Origin: Candidula unifasciata | Taxonomy: Eukaryota > Mollusca > Gastropoda > Stylommatophora > Geomitridae | Length of the DNA stretch: 64,000 bases | Assembly: GCA_905116865.2 (NCBI GenBank) | Contig: CAJHNH020001591.1 | Coordinates: 779,484-843,483 of the forward strand | Reading direction: 5' to 3' | Translations under genes and position numbers: made by a program | Notes under the pieces: model-generated | The model's input: the letters and a program-made list of their open reading frames with translations, nothing else | Told to the model about the DNA's origin: nothing | The model's database searches: none | Shown: piece after piece, positions 31,657 through 42,519 of the stretch | Position numbering within the stretch: position 1 is the first letter of the stretch | Layout of the letters: each line of letters starts with the position of its first letter

Positions 31657-33254
31657 TTCTTCTTCACTTCCTCTTTTACCGCTGTGGGTGTCGAGGGAGA
31701 TATAAGGTTCTGTTTCTAGCTCTTCTGGCTGCCTCGACCATAGGCACATCGTGCTGTTGTAGAGTTTCTCTGATGTTATCCTTCCATATTGTTCTTGGTC
31801 TACCCCGTGCTCTACGTCCTTCTTCTCTTTCCATGTATGCTTTGTATAGTATGGTGTCACAAGGCATTCTCTCTAAGTGGGCAAACCATTTCACTTGCTG
31901 TCTTTGTATGTAATCCAGAATTGGTTCTGTGCCGACTTGTTCTCTTATGATCTCATTCCTGATCTTATCTCTTATGGTCACTCCTACAGCCCTTCTCAGA
32001 CATCTCATTTCCGTGGTTACTAATTTTCTTTTATGGTTTGTTATGAGTGACCATGTCTGGCACTGGTAGCACAGAGTTGGAATAAATATGCTTTGAATAA
32101 GATGTCTCTTTGTGCTGATTGGGATTGTCTTATGCTGTAAGAGGGGGGCTAGCTGTCCCAATACTTGGTTTGCTTTACTGCATCTAGTGTCAATTTCTTT
32201 ATCCAATTTCCCATCTTCGGTAAATGTAGTTCCCAGATATTTAAACTCAGATGCCTGTTTAATGCCTTTGTATTCTATTGCTATGTTTAGATCTGTCTTC
32301 TTTTTTTCCTATTGACATTACTTCTGTCTTTTCAGTGTTGATTCTCATATTATTTGTTTTACATTCTTCATTCATGGATGTTAGATGTTGTTGCAATTTC
32401 ATGGCTGTATCTGCTATCAAGGCCTTGTCATCTGCAAAGAGTAATTCGTTGATCTTACTAAGATCTTCATTCATGGGCTTGGCATTCTTGCATATACTGT
32501 CGATGTAGGTGATAAACAGCAGTGGTGATAAGACACACCCCTGTCTTACTCCAGATGTCACTGTGAAAGGATGAGATGTTCCCTGATTTATTATAACTAC
32601 ACTTCTACAATCCCTGTATAAACTTTTGCACACTTCGATGAGGTGTTCGCTAACTCCATATCTTGCCATTATTTTCCATAATAATTGTCTGTCGACTCTG
32701 TCAAATGCCTTCTCCTGGTCTACGAATGCCACAAATAAGTTCTTATTATATTCAATGTTCTTTTCTATTAACTGTTTTAGTGTGAAGATTGCATCCGTGC
32801 AGCTTCTATTTCTCCTAAATCCCATCTGTTCTTCTGCCAGCTGTGGTTCTATCACTGGTCTCAGTCTTGTTTCTATTATCTTGGCATACATTTTGCCAAC
32901 ATGGCTTAAAAGAGAGATGCCTCGATATTGACCGCATTCTCATTTGCTTCCTTTGTTCTTCCACAATGGTATAACTATTGCATGTTGCCAATCAGTAGGG
33001 GCCGTTTGTTGTACCCATGCTGCATTGAATATTCTGTGAAGCCATCTGGTGCTGCTTTCACCTGCTGCTTGAATTATTTCTGTTGGTAATCTATCAGTTC
33101 CTGGTGCTTTATATTTGGGAGACTGTTAAATTACTTTTTCTATTTCATCCATTAGTATGTGTGGTTCTAACACTGTTGCTCTGTGCTCTTCAGTTGTTCT
33201 TTCCTGATGATCTCCTAGAGGATTAAAGAGCTCATTGAAGTATTCCCTCCATCT
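31657..33254 (-). mobile_element. 5'-truncated LINE with long RT frames, 11-bp TSD
   Basis: Two long minus-strand frames (32,259-32,891 and 31,676-32,206) make one RT-bearing protein broken by a single frameshift near 32,230. Motifs include FGFRR-type MGFRRNRSCTDAIFTLKQ, motif A VDQEKAFDRVDRQLLW, motif B SGVRQGCVLSPLLF, motif C LLFADDKALI (both Asp), CYQCQTWSL and RARGRPRTIWKDNI. The upstream part to 33,254 holds decayed RT fingers. TACACTGGTTC flanks it at 31,646-31,656 and 33,255-33,265. A GAA-type tail lies at the left. It belongs to the same family as the insertion at 18,984-19,191 and resembles the elements at 48,710 and 62,690. Confidence 0.93.
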
Positions 33255-33265
33255 TACACTGGTTC

Positions 33266-34020
33266 ACACACTATAATAATAATGAAAAGCAATCTTAAGC
33301 AGAAACTTGACACAAGCAAATAATTGAAAAGATTGTGAAGACATAAGGTAATCAAGGCTTTGTTTTTATTTCAGTGTATGGTTACGTCCCATTATCTAAT
33401 CAAAACCCTCCCCCCCCCCCCCCCAACTCGTGTACGTTGAGTTGTAGTTTATTGCTTGACTTTAGGGCTAACTGTAACTATGGTTGAGTGTTGAACAGGG
33501 ACTTGTGGGATTTGCTCTGTTTTGATTCTCATCCTTGAGGTGTTTAATCTTACGGACAGCAATCCTACAGGGTAACAATGGTCACCGCCATCAGTTTAGT
33601 TTATTCCTCGACCTAGCCGAGGAAAATACTGGTCATCATCACTTTCAATGGACGAATAGCACCGTTTATTCCTAGATCCACAAAACCAGCCACTACTGGT
33701 TGATCCGTTAAAGGCAAGAGCACCCATTTTAAAGCATCAGGTTCTCTTTCTATCGAGTCCGATGAAGTGCAGCAGGGGAAGAGCCAGGCCTGGCTTCATG
33801 ACCCAGGTCGGCCCCCCTCTTCCGAGATTGTTTAGGAAGTAGTAGTAATGGGCCGAAACAATCTTAATGATGATCGGGGGACCTCTGCTGTGCATGTTTC
33901 CGTGTGGAGTTCTTATTCTTTTGGCTCGGTCACTTTCCACTTTGCCCCCTCCTCAACACATCTCCATCAGGAAAGTAGAACAACGGCTGAAAAGTGAGCC
34001 ATTCCATTTTTAATCATAAG
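33266..34020 (+). repeat. Unit U3, right part (to ~33,620), then unannotated sequence
   Basis: GATTGTGAAGACATAAGG, GGGACTTGTGGGATTTGCT and CAGTTTAGTTTATTCCTCG continue the unit. A C run lies at ~33,409-33,424. I see no feature in 33,640-34,020. Confidence 0.6.
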
Positions 34021-34026
34021 GATTCT

Positions 34027-34320
34027 CAGTGTGGGTTCTGGGAAAATAAGAATAGACCCATTGCAACCCCCACCCCAAACCTACCTTTTTTCCTAACAAA
34101 AATGTCGTAAGAATCGACTAATAAGGAGTTTCCTTCGAAGTCGCCGTGCATCTACCCTGCGAGGCAAGAAGCCAACAGTCTGCATACATATAAGCCAGGT
34201 CTGTAAAACGGATGTACACGCAACGCTCAAGTTATAGAGCTAGACTCAAGTTTAAAAGTGAACAAACAACCGGAACTTTCCGCCAAAGTAAGTTAACAGC
34301 TGGTGAACGGAAAGAAGAGA
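34027..34320 (+). repeat. Repeat A, copy 7 (opposite orientation)
   Basis: TGTGGGTTCTGGGAAAATAA at the left and GGTGAACGGAAAGAAGAGAA at the right. The GAA-type tail is at the right, so it points to the plus strand. Confidence 0.8.
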
Positions 34321-34534
34321 AAAGAATCATATGGGAACATAACAATATTTAAGATTGCTTTTAAAAACCTAGTTTAAATTTTTTTAAAAACTCATAGACC
34401 GTGGGAAAATATGAATAGAACGGAAGCATGACGTAACCTTTGACCTGTCAGTGGTATTCCCGTTATAATTTGTGAAAAGTTCGAGACAGTACCTTTTGCA
34501 ATGGTGCATAATTATTTAAACCAGTCACCTCCTT

Positions 34535-34735
34535 GTGAGATGCAATTTTTCGTTATTTGAAGCCCTACTCTGGCTCTTGCCAGGGGCCGCAATATAGCCC
34601 GGCCATAAGTATGGTTTAATGGCTGAACGCGATTTCTGGGACCTCTTCACAGGTGATCCTTGTGCATATGGTGGCACCTTGTGTCCTCGGGTGTTTATCG
34701 CTTGTGTTTTGTCCTGGCAGGATAAAATCTACTAC
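34535..34735 (+). repeat. SINE-B, copy 5
   Basis: TTTTCGTTATTTGAAGCCCT to GTCCTGGCAGGATAAAATCT. The GTCA tail has been replaced by CTACTACTACTA. Confidence 0.8.
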
Positions 34736-34927
34736 TACTATTTGCGAGGGTTAGGTTTGAATTGGTCTAATTTACGCTCTATAAAATGAAGAAAAGAAGA
34801 AGAAGACGTGAAAAGAAGTAGCAGCAGCAGTAGCAGCAAAAGTATTAGGGAAAGTTCACTGGAAAATAATTAATTATTAACTCACATACACTAAACAATA
34901 ACGGCGGTCGGGCACAATGACCACTGA

Positions 34928-35482
34928 GCGAACAAATGCCCCACAAGAAGGAGACGACCCGAGCCAGCACCAGCAAAGAAAATCCCACAAGAGGAGGTTT
35001 TTCCACTCCCGATAGAGTCTTCCCAAGAAGCAGAAGAAGAGCTGCAGAAGGAACATACTTCTTCCGATGACGCACAGTCATCTGCAGAAGAAGAAGGTAC
35101 AGGAGTTCAAAAGACCACTGCAAACAAGAAGAAAAAGAACAACAAAAAAAGGAACCGGCCAACCAGTTCAAACGACACATCACCGACAGTGCCTAAAATC
35201 GGGAAAGACAAACCAAGTAGTGAAAGCACCCCGAAAAAGAAGACAAGAGAAGCCAGAACTGGAGAAACTGAGGACAACAACCCTTGCTACTGGGAGATCC
35301 AGTGCAGCGGCTGTTACACGAAAACAGGGACATCATCACATGCAAAATGGGATCTCAAGTGCAGAGGGTGTCAGAGGCCCTTAGCAACATCTAGCGACGC
35401 GGAATTACGCCTCGTAAGCGGACACGCCACCCTCGCGGAGAAGGTTCCCATCAAAAGGACCCAGGAGAAGCTGGTCCTTTAA
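34928..35482 (+). CDS. Unidentified lysine-rich protein segment with a CxxC...CxxC ribbon, no ATG
   Basis: One frame is open for 184 codons after a TGA at 34,925-34,927 and ends at 35,482. It has no in-frame ATG; the first alternative start would be GTG at 35,189. The N-terminal half is acidic and Ser/Glu-rich, and the middle is strongly basic (KKKKNNKKRNRP, then TPKKKTREAR). The C-terminal part has IQCSGCYTKTGTSS and KWDLKCRGC, a possible zinc ribbon, and ends in KVPIKRTQEKLVL. This composition would fit a nucleic-acid-binding protein such as a retroelement ORF1, or an exon with an unseen start. R3 with AATAAA follows 90 bases later. I do not recognise the family. Confidence 0.45.
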   Translation, partial: ANKCPTRRRRPEPAPAKKIPQEEVFPLPIESSQEAEEELQKEHTSSDDAQSSAEEEGTGVQKTTANKKKKNNKKRNRPTSSNDTSPTVPKIGKDKPSSESTPKKKTREARTGETEDNNPCYWEIQCSGCYTKTGTSSHAKWDLKCRGCQRPLATSSDAELRLVSGHATLAEKVPIKRTQEKLVL

Positions 35483-35574
35483 ATTAAATGAATGGAGTCC
35501 CTCTTTTCTTTATTTCCCCCGCCCCAGCACTTTTTCCTTTCTCTCTTTGTTTTGTTACTTTTCCATTTCCATTT

Positions 35575-35690
35575 TGTATTTTAAAATAAAATTTGAATGC
35601 ACTCACAAACAACACCACTCACAAACGGCAACGAATGTAAAAACAGACTTACAAAAATACTCGCAACTTACAAAACACACACCAAAAAAA
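35575..35690 (+). repeat. R3 repeat, copy 2
   Basis: AATAAAATTTGAATGCACTC and ACTCACAAACGGCAACGAAT, matching 31,140-31,265. It ends in a poly-A run. Confidence 0.85.
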
Positions 35691-35701
35691 AAAAAAAAAT
35701 A

Positions 35702-36105
35702 ACGGCGGTGGGTAAATGTGTGGTCTTGGGGCATTCTGTGCTAGAGGTTCCGGGTTCAGTCCCCGGTAAGGGCTAGGATTTTTTCACGTGGGCTTTGACT
35801 TCTAGTAACCCCCCCCACCCCCCCCCCCCGATCTCTGGGTAGTAAGATCGGACGCCCGTGTGCATTGTTGCGCACGTAAAATAAAAATCCCTTGGCAGTT
35901 GGAAATCGAAAAGAGTAGTCTAAATTTGGAGTTGAAAATCTACCCAAAGTATTTTAGGATCCTCGCCGGTGCTACAGAGCCTGTGCACTGTGCGGAGCTT
36001 TTTCGGACTCAGACGAATTAGAAGAAGAGCGGATGACTTATGGATTACTACCCGTGTGCCATGATGTTGATCCGTAGCTCAAGGTTCAAACCTCATAGCT
36101 TTTTT
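35702..36105 (+). mobile_element. SINE-C, copy 2 (composite, uninterrupted)
   Basis: The head has a B-box-like GGTTCCGGGTTCAGTCCCCG. A C-rich run (~35,810-35,829) follows, then the body shared with 26,945-27,545. The far end has a second B-box-like AAGGTTCAAACCTC, so the element may be dimeric. It has no SINE-D insertion at the ACTACCCAGAG-equivalent site. Confidence 0.8.
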
Positions 36106-36217
36106 TAAAATTGCTTTTGAATTTAGCGTCATGTTACAGCAATAATTTTGCTCGATCTTAATTCATTTTTACTATAAATATCTGAACTTTATAAGAAAGC
36201 AGTGATTTATTTCACCG

Positions 36218-36385
36218 TATTTCCCGTGTGGGTTTCGGGACCCTGTTGTGGGGAAAACGAGAATAAACCTACTATGTCCTCGACAATTAAGTTTTCATTC
36301 GAAGTCGAAGTGTATATAATTAAGGAAACGACAGCTACATACATATAAGTCAAATTTGGACACCGGTTTCGCACACAAAACTATA
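36218..36385 (+). repeat. Repeat A, copy 8 (partial)
   Basis: CCCGTGTGGGTTTCGGGACC and GGGGAAAACGAGAATAAACC. It lacks the tail end. Confidence 0.75.
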
Positions 36386-36602
36386 CTTCCTTAAACTTTC
36401 AATAGTACTTTTAGGTAGTTAAAATACCCTACGGCCTAAGAAGACCAAAATCCAGAAGTTCTACAGTTTCTTTACCAGATGACATTTAGTTAGTATAACG
36501 TCAGTAATCTTTACCTATATTAGTGGTCTACAACATGAGCTCCCCCTCCCGTCCCCGAGAGGGGGTGAGAAAGTTCCAAGGGTCCTAGCAGTTCTATCTC
36601 TC

Positions 36603-36800
36603 TATCTTCTTTTACCCCACCAGGACATCACACAAGCGATAAGCACCCGATGACACAAAGTGCCACCATGTGGATGACGATCACCGTCGAGAGGTCCCAG
36701 AAACCGGGTTCAGACAATTGGCAATATTTATGGCCTGCCTATATTGCGGCCCCTGGCAAAAGCCAGAGTAGGGCTTCAAATAAGAAAAAATTACGTGCTA
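36603..36800 (-). repeat. SINE-B, copy 6
   Basis: CCCCACCAGGACATCACAC to CTTCAAATAAGAAAAAATTA. A (TA)n tract lies further on at ~36,896-36,914. Confidence 0.85.
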
Positions 36801-37867
36801 AAAAGGACGTAAATACTGATACTGCGACATATTTTATAATTTGTACTTGTAATAATCGGCTTATTAATGGTTTCACTTTAGTTATAAATATTGTGTGTAT
36901 ATATATATATATATACACATTTATATTTATACCATAAAGACGTTTTGTTTTTATTGGAAGTTTGAAAGTGTACTGTTCAAGTGTGTATTATGTCTTAGGC
37001 TTAAAATGTCGATTAGTGTTGAAATAAATCACATGAAGAGATATAAATACTCCCCCTTGTTTTTTTTTAAACTAAGGGAGACAACTTTCAAACTTAACAA
37101 ACTTTTATTACAATTATTGTGTTTTCATAAATATTTGTTATACAATTATGTTATTTTGAGAAAACATATAAGAAGAATTAACGACATATTTTATTCATAA
37201 AAATTTTTAGTAATATGCAAATTTAAAAAAACATACCTCATTTGAATACTGGTGTTGAACCACAGTTTTACTTTTGTTATATTTGTAGATCCATATAAAT
37301 GATCAGTTACATCTAAATTGTGGTGAGGCCCGCTAGTCTGTTGTCTGTTGTTCACGCTGTGGCTAACATACACACTGTAACAAACAATCCAAGGCAAAAC
37401 TACCAAATCAAACCTAACCTTGCTAAAGGTTGTGAAGACATCGGCTGACCGAGGCTTTGCCTTTTTTTTCCCTAAACAGTCCCTTATTTAATTATTAACC
37501 CCCCCCCTCCCCCAGACTGCATTGATTTTTGTAACCATAGAAATGCAAAACTCGTGTTGTGAGGTTGAATGGGGTGTCTGGGATTTTCTGCTGTTTGATT
37601 CTCATACTTGCGGTGTTTAAATCCCATGGACATCAATCCTAGAATTGTACAATGACCAGAATCAACAGTCTTCTAGTCTTTGCCTCTGCCTGGCGGATGA
37701 AACTAAAGGTTATCATTACTTGTGATAGGGGAGCCGTCGTGGTTTCGTAAGGGGGAAAAATCATAATTAGGGAAGCTACGACAACCAACAAAATGTTACA
37801 CTGGTGTTCTTGTAACCATATATCGTGTGCAAAAAAGAATACTCATTGTTTAAAACACGTTGTAAAG

Positions 37868-38225
37868 TGAAGTCTGACCGACTTTCTACCCCACCAGGAC
37901 ATCACACGATCGATAAGCACCCGATAACACAATTTGCCGCCATGTGGATGAGGATCACCGTGGAGAGGTCCCAGAAACCGCGTTCAGCCATTAGACCATA
38001 TTTATGGCCGGGCTATATTGCTGTTCCTGGCTTTAAAAACTTGAAACAGGTGTGGACACACACACCACAAAGGACTAAACCAAGGATAAACCACAAAGAC
38101 ACCCGGCCGACCAAATAAACGACGCTCAGATAGGAGCTGGTTAAACGTCGCCGAAGTTTGGGATTTTTGTTTTATGGAATCAGTCTGTCCCTGGCAAGAG
38201 CCAGGGTGGGGCTTCAAATAACGTC
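37868..38225 (-). repeat. SINE-B, copy 7, split by a ~138-bp insertion
   Basis: The SINE is normal to about 38,030 and resumes at about 38,169 with CCCTGGCAAGAGCCAGGGTG. The inserted segment (CTTTAAAAACTTGAAACAGG at its left) is flanked by GTTCCTGG and GTCCCTGG, an imperfect 8-bp repeat. I do not recognise the insert. Confidence 0.75.
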
Positions 38226-38435
38226 TGACTGACTGACTTTTTACCCCACTAGGACATCACATACGCGATAAGCACCCGATTACACAATATGCAACCATGT
38301 GGATGAGGATCATCGTGGAGAGCTCGCAGAAACCGCGTTCAGTGAATTGAACATTTTTATGGCCTGGCTATATTGCGGCCCCTGGCAAGAGCCAGGGTGG
38401 GGTTTCAAATAACGATAAATTTCATCCTAAAAAAA
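38226..38435 (-). repeat. SINE-B, copy 8, adjacent to copy 7
   Basis: A complete copy in the same orientation, starting with a GACTGACTGAC tract. It makes a tandem pair with copy 7. Confidence 0.85.
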
Positions 38436-38889
38436 AAGACGGTATATAATTAATTATATGGAAAGGGAAGTAATTGTTCTAAGGAAAATAATTACTATAG
38501 TATTACAATAAAAATAATGTTAATAAAATCAATATCTGTTTGCAATTAATTACATTTATATGAAACAAATTTAAAGAAAAGTAGATATTTTTCAATTTCT
38601 AGATGAAAATACCTAAATTACCTTAAAATTCTTTTTTAAAAACATGTAATAAACTTTAAAATTTAACTCTTGTTAATATTACATGTGTACTTGACTATTT
38701 TTACAGGGTTAAAATTTTGGCTCATTGTTTGCTTGCAGTCGCCACGAGTGCAGGTTAATTTTATTTTTATTGGTTTTTTTGAGCTCGACTTTTTGTAGTC
38801 GGGTAAATTCACAATCTGTAAAGCTCATAGAAAGATATTCAAAAAATCTTGGGTAAATGAGATGAAACAAATTTTGACAACTTAAAAGA

Positions 38890-39160
38890 TCTGAATATCA
38901 AGGAAGATTGGCTAACAAACAGCATCCTTTCCCGAAAACTGAAATATTTTGATATCAAGCGCTACGACAGATCGGAAAAAAAATATAGCCAAAGACATGG
39001 TACCAGGAAGGAGGGACAAGGCCCGACCGACACGAAGATGGGCACTCGATACAAGTGACTCATAGAGTGTGAAAGTGCATGAGGCGAGAGAGTTTCTTTC
39101 AGGCAGACTGTGATAAGAGCGACATTCTGCAAAGGACCTGCTACATGATGCTAAAATTCA
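38890..39160 (+). mobile_element. 3' end of a LINE
   Basis: Broken plus-strand frames resemble LSRKLKYFDIKRYDRSEK and a GRRDKARPTRRWAL-type tail, the C-terminal region of RTE-like polyproteins. It ends with GCGACATTCTGCAAAGGACC, also seen near 7,765. Confidence 0.6.
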
Positions 39161-39315
39161 CAATCAGATTGTATATGAAATGTTGCAGGTTCTTCACTTC
39201 TTCCAAACCGCCATGGGGATTGATATGAACAGAATATTTCCACGATAGGATACTGTTTATGATTAATTAGCCAAACTTCCGTGATGTTCAGTAGAAGAAG
39301 AGGTCAAGATATTGA

Positions 39316-39522
39316 AGGCAAGTAAGTAGACGACAGAGGAAAGCTCTCCTGAAGTTACCGACCAAGCAAGACATACTTTCAGAGATGAAGGAGATAAGAG
39401 AGATACTGGACTACAATATAAAGACACTTAATGACATAAAAGCAGAAACAATAGCAGCATCACAGGAATTGCAGAAAAAGCAGGATGAAAGTCACGAAGA
39501 CAGTAGCTCCATGCAATCTTAA
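39316..39522 (+). CDS. Hypothetical coiled-coil ORF (68 codons)
   Basis: It is open from after TGA 39,313-39,315 to TAA 39,520-39,522, with an ATG at 39,385. The sequence (LKLPTKQDILSEMKEIREIL, then IAASQELQKKQDESHEDSSS) has a heptad-like pattern with an acidic Ser-rich end. It could be a terminal exon or transposon-derived. Family unknown. Confidence 0.35.
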   Translation, partial: RQVSRRQRKALLKLPTKQDILSEMKEIREILDYNIKTLNDIKAETIAASQELQKKQDESHEDSSSMQS

Positions 39523-40070
39523 ACAGTAAAAAGCCAGTAGACGACAAGCCAAAAGGGTCTACTGGTGAGCAGCAAGAACTTGAAGAGAGATACAATGCAG
39601 AAATAAACAGAATGTTTCTAACAAGAAGCATTAGACAAACGAAGATTGAAGACAACAAGTCCGGCACGGAAAGAGATGGGAGAGACGAAACAGAAGAAAA
39701 CATCTATGGAGACAGACCAACCAAATCCGGGACTCGAGTACTTTCAGTCATTTCTAACACAGATAATCTTCCATGCAGTGCTGTCAAACATCTTCTCTCT
39801 CGGTCTACATGTACCAATCATTTGTTTTTAAAGTTTGTGTTCATACATTTCATATTGTTTGAAATATATCCTTATATCTGTTTCCCATTCAGCACATTAT
39901 AATAATTTTATTATAATTATTATGATACATTGCAGGTAAATATAATAAATATAACTAAAAAAAAATTAAATGTATAAGCAGTTATTTTTAAAGAAAGAGA
40001 AAAAGTATGAAATTACTCTCACAGAAAATGTATATGCATGGTTATAGAAGTCTCTTCAACACCCCCCGCC
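39523..40070. other. LINE-like 3' remnant at ~39,740-39,830; otherwise no gene
   Basis: A block with TAACACAGATAATCTTCCATG and CATCTTCTCTCTCGGTCT recurs at 45,240-45,300, so it is a repeat, probably a LINE 3' end. The rest is AT-rich. Confidence 0.5.
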
Positions 40071-40074
40071 CTTT

Positions 40075-40330
40075 TTTCTCCTCCTCTCTTCCGTTTCTAC
40101 CTCTCTTCTTCCTTCTCCTCCTCCCTATTTTTGTCTTTTTCTTCCTTCTGCTCCTCCTTATTCTTGTCTTCTTCTTCCTCCTGCTCCTCATTATTCTTGC
40201 CTTTTTCTCACCTTCTTCTTTCTTTTTCTCCTCCTTCTTGTTTCTTCTCCTCCCCTCCTTCTTCTTACCTCTTCTTCTTTTTCTCCTCCCCTCCTTCTTA
40301 TTCTCCTCCTCCCCTCCTTCTTCTTACTAC
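40075..40330. repeat. Pyrimidine-rich (CTT/TCC) low-complexity tract
   Basis: Almost pure C/T on the plus strand. The long frames through it are compositional artefacts. Confidence 0.95.
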
Positions 40331-40386
40331 CTCTATCTACGTCTTTCTTGGTCAGCATCCTGTCCTGTAGCTTGCTGTTCTCATGT

Positions 40387-40676
40387 CTTCTTCTTCTTCG
40401 CGTTCACCAGCTATAAACTCTGGTGGAAGTTTCTGGTTGCTCGTCCACTACTGAACTGCAGTCCTGCTCTAGAACCTGAGTGTTGCGTGTGCATCAGTTT
40501 TACAGATCTCATTCTCTTGAATACAGACTGTTGGTTCCTTGCCTCTCGGGCAGATGCACTCCGACTTCAAAGGAAGCTCCCCAATTAGTGGACTCTTGCG
40601 ACATGCTTTTGGGGAGGCAGTGGGTCTATTCTTGTTTTCCCCACAATGGGGCCCCGGAACCCACACGGGGGAAAAC
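40387..40676 (-). mobile_element. Repeat A, copy 9, with 14-bp TSD
   Basis: This is the best-defined copy: TGCTGTTCTCATGT flanks it at 40,373-40,386 and 40,677-40,690. Minus-strand order: CCCCCGTGTGGGTTCCGGGG head, body, GGTGAACGCGAAGAAGAAGA tail. No clear tRNA A/B boxes. The TSD shows it is a retroposon. Confidence 0.92.
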
Positions 40677-40690
40677 TGCTGTTCTCATGT

Positions 40691-41199
40691 AATACGCTTT
40701 ATCTGTTGGGTGATTTAGTTCTATTGTCATCTGTTGACAAAACCATTTGATTCTATGATGTTTAATGAAACCAGTCACATGTGCTGTGACTGCTATTGTT
40801 GTTTGTTCTTCATTGACGGCTCTCTCTTCTGGTTTTTTCCCTGCCACATTTCTTACAGCCTACATCTCAACTCACATGTGTGATTTAGCGTTTATGTTTA
40901 TCTAGGATTGTCCAGGTCAGACAGTGATAACACAACGCTGATAGAAATCGGGCAGTTTTATCAGCTGCTTTTGTGTGAGCATGTTGATAGTTTGATGCCT
41001 CAAAAGTGGCACTATTTGATAATTTACGTTGTTGGCCTTATGTATTCTATCTCGCTGTCCAATCCCTCCGTATTCTGTGAATACACTGGCTGGATAATTT
41101 AACTCCTTACCTTATTTACTACGGGAGTACTAAAATGAAAGCATAACCTGCACAGTTTGTGGAGACCGTACTGGCTATAGGTCCTAAATCCTGGCGATC
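40691..41199. other. No gene seen
   Basis: No supported feature. Confidence 0.45.
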
Positions 41200-41455
41200 T
41201 TTTTCCTGGCATGCACCGGGTTGTTCCTCCACCTCTGGACGTTAGTCTTATTCCAGAACCCAGGTGTTTCTTCCACATCTGTTTTACATATCTGTCTTAT
41301 TTATATGCAGCCTTTTAGTTCCTTGCCTCTTGGGCACATGCACCCCGACTCTGAGGAAGCTCCCATTTAGTCGACTCCTACGACATACTTGTGGGCAGGC
41401 ATTGGGTTTAGTAAGGTTTTCCCCATAGTGGGATCCCGAAACCTACACGAGGAAT
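41200..41455 (-). repeat. Repeat A, copy 10 (diverged)
   Basis: CACCGGGTTGTTCCTCCACC, TTATATGCAGCCTTTTAGTT and AGTCGACTCCTACGACATAC follow the family order. The TTC tract is lost. Confidence 0.8.
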
Positions 41456-41731
41456 CTTCGGGCTCACAATCCTACTGCTACACTGAAAAAGTGGTAACTA
41501 TAAAAGTGATGATAATATACCTTAGATCCCATCACACGCCATGAGAAGTTAAAGCAGTCAGAAAAGTGCGGAAAAATCTTTTCAGCTGAAACATTTTGTA
41601 TACTATAATTTAAGAACAAACAAAAAATAAAATTCACAACACTGCAAATTTAAAACAAAAAAATTTATTGTAACAAAACTTGATGTTTGAGATTATCACT
41701 CCACATTTCACTTAAGTCGTAGATTCTGGAA

Positions 41732-41850
41732 TCAGTCCAAACTGACTGAGTCATTGGATGTATAGCTGGTGTTCTTGTTCCTTGGTTCGGCCATGTCTAC
41801 TTCACAAACATCTCTAGGTGGATCCTCTAGATCTTCCAGGCATCGGGGTC
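41732..41850 (-). CDS. Candidate terminal exon of an unrecognised gene
   Basis: On the minus strand a strong acceptor (CATTTTCATTTCAG) precedes an open stretch reading PRCLEDLEDPPRDVCEVDMA and ending SYTSNDSVSLD plus TGA (41,732-41,734). The tail is acidic and Ser/Asn-rich, like a cytoplasmic C-terminus. Its phase fits the donor of the exon at 43,074-43,127 (phase 1). The combined frame has one TAA at the end of the upstream exon, so the gene may be broken or the splice choice different. The protein family is unknown. Confidence 0.45.
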
Positions 41851-41859
41851 CTGAAATGA

Positions 41860-42480
41860 AAATGGACAACCCCTGTAGAGGCAGTCAAGTTTTACAAGGG
41901 CCACACCATATACATGTATACATTTTCCTCAATACACATGTCTTGAAGAAGAATGTTATTTAAGTTCTAAACTTATATTGTAAAGCAGAGTAATGATCAC
42001 TGACCATGCTCAGTTATTCATAGTTAGAAATTTTAAGCATCAAACACTTATGAGATGCTTGCGATTACAGAGAGACAGCAATCACTTCCAGGTTCTAGTT
42101 TACCACATCACATTTAGTCTGCAAACGCATTCACTTCTACTCACACCGGACACCACTAGTATAGAGAATGGCAATGATTGCTGGCTATGCTTATTCATTC
42201 CCGGGTGGACATTTCAAGCATCTCATAATGTTCTCAAGAATCTCCAACTTTCATGACATGAAATTTACATCGTATATGAAGTTAAGCAGAGTAAAAAAAA
42301 CACAATCAAAGCATGCAGGACATTTCCATAAGCGCTCAGTTTCTATCTTCAGCAGCAAGCACAAAGTTCCCTTTCCCATGGTACCAAAAGTAGTGTGATT
42401 ATATTTCCAATTTGTCTTTCTGCTGAGCTTAGAATGTTTGTGAGGTCTCCTGGTTACTCCTATCAGCACCATTTTCTTTA
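41860..42480 (-). other. Mostly unannotated; decayed LINE 3' tail at 42,300-42,410
   Basis: A minus-strand stretch (GTMGKGTLCLLLKIETERLW, then KCPAC) resembles the NLR-1-type 3' coding end. The rest shows nothing. Confidence 0.45.
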
Positions 42481-42519
42481 GACCGTGATTATCACTTTGT
42501 GCACATATACCATACACCT

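Larger units (their letters stand above)
36985..38765 (+). repeat. Duplicated unit U4 (~1.8 kb; partner of U2)
   Basis: It is collinear with 29,145-30,877 over its whole length. It lacks SINE-B copy 3 but has two adjacent SINE-B copies (7 and 8) where U2 has one. Similarity ends near 38,765. Confidence 0.9.

Noticed and set aside
40007..40588. 193-codon plus-strand frame rich in Phe, Leu and Ser
   Set aside because: It runs through a pyrimidine-rich tract and into a repeat A copy; no plausible protein.
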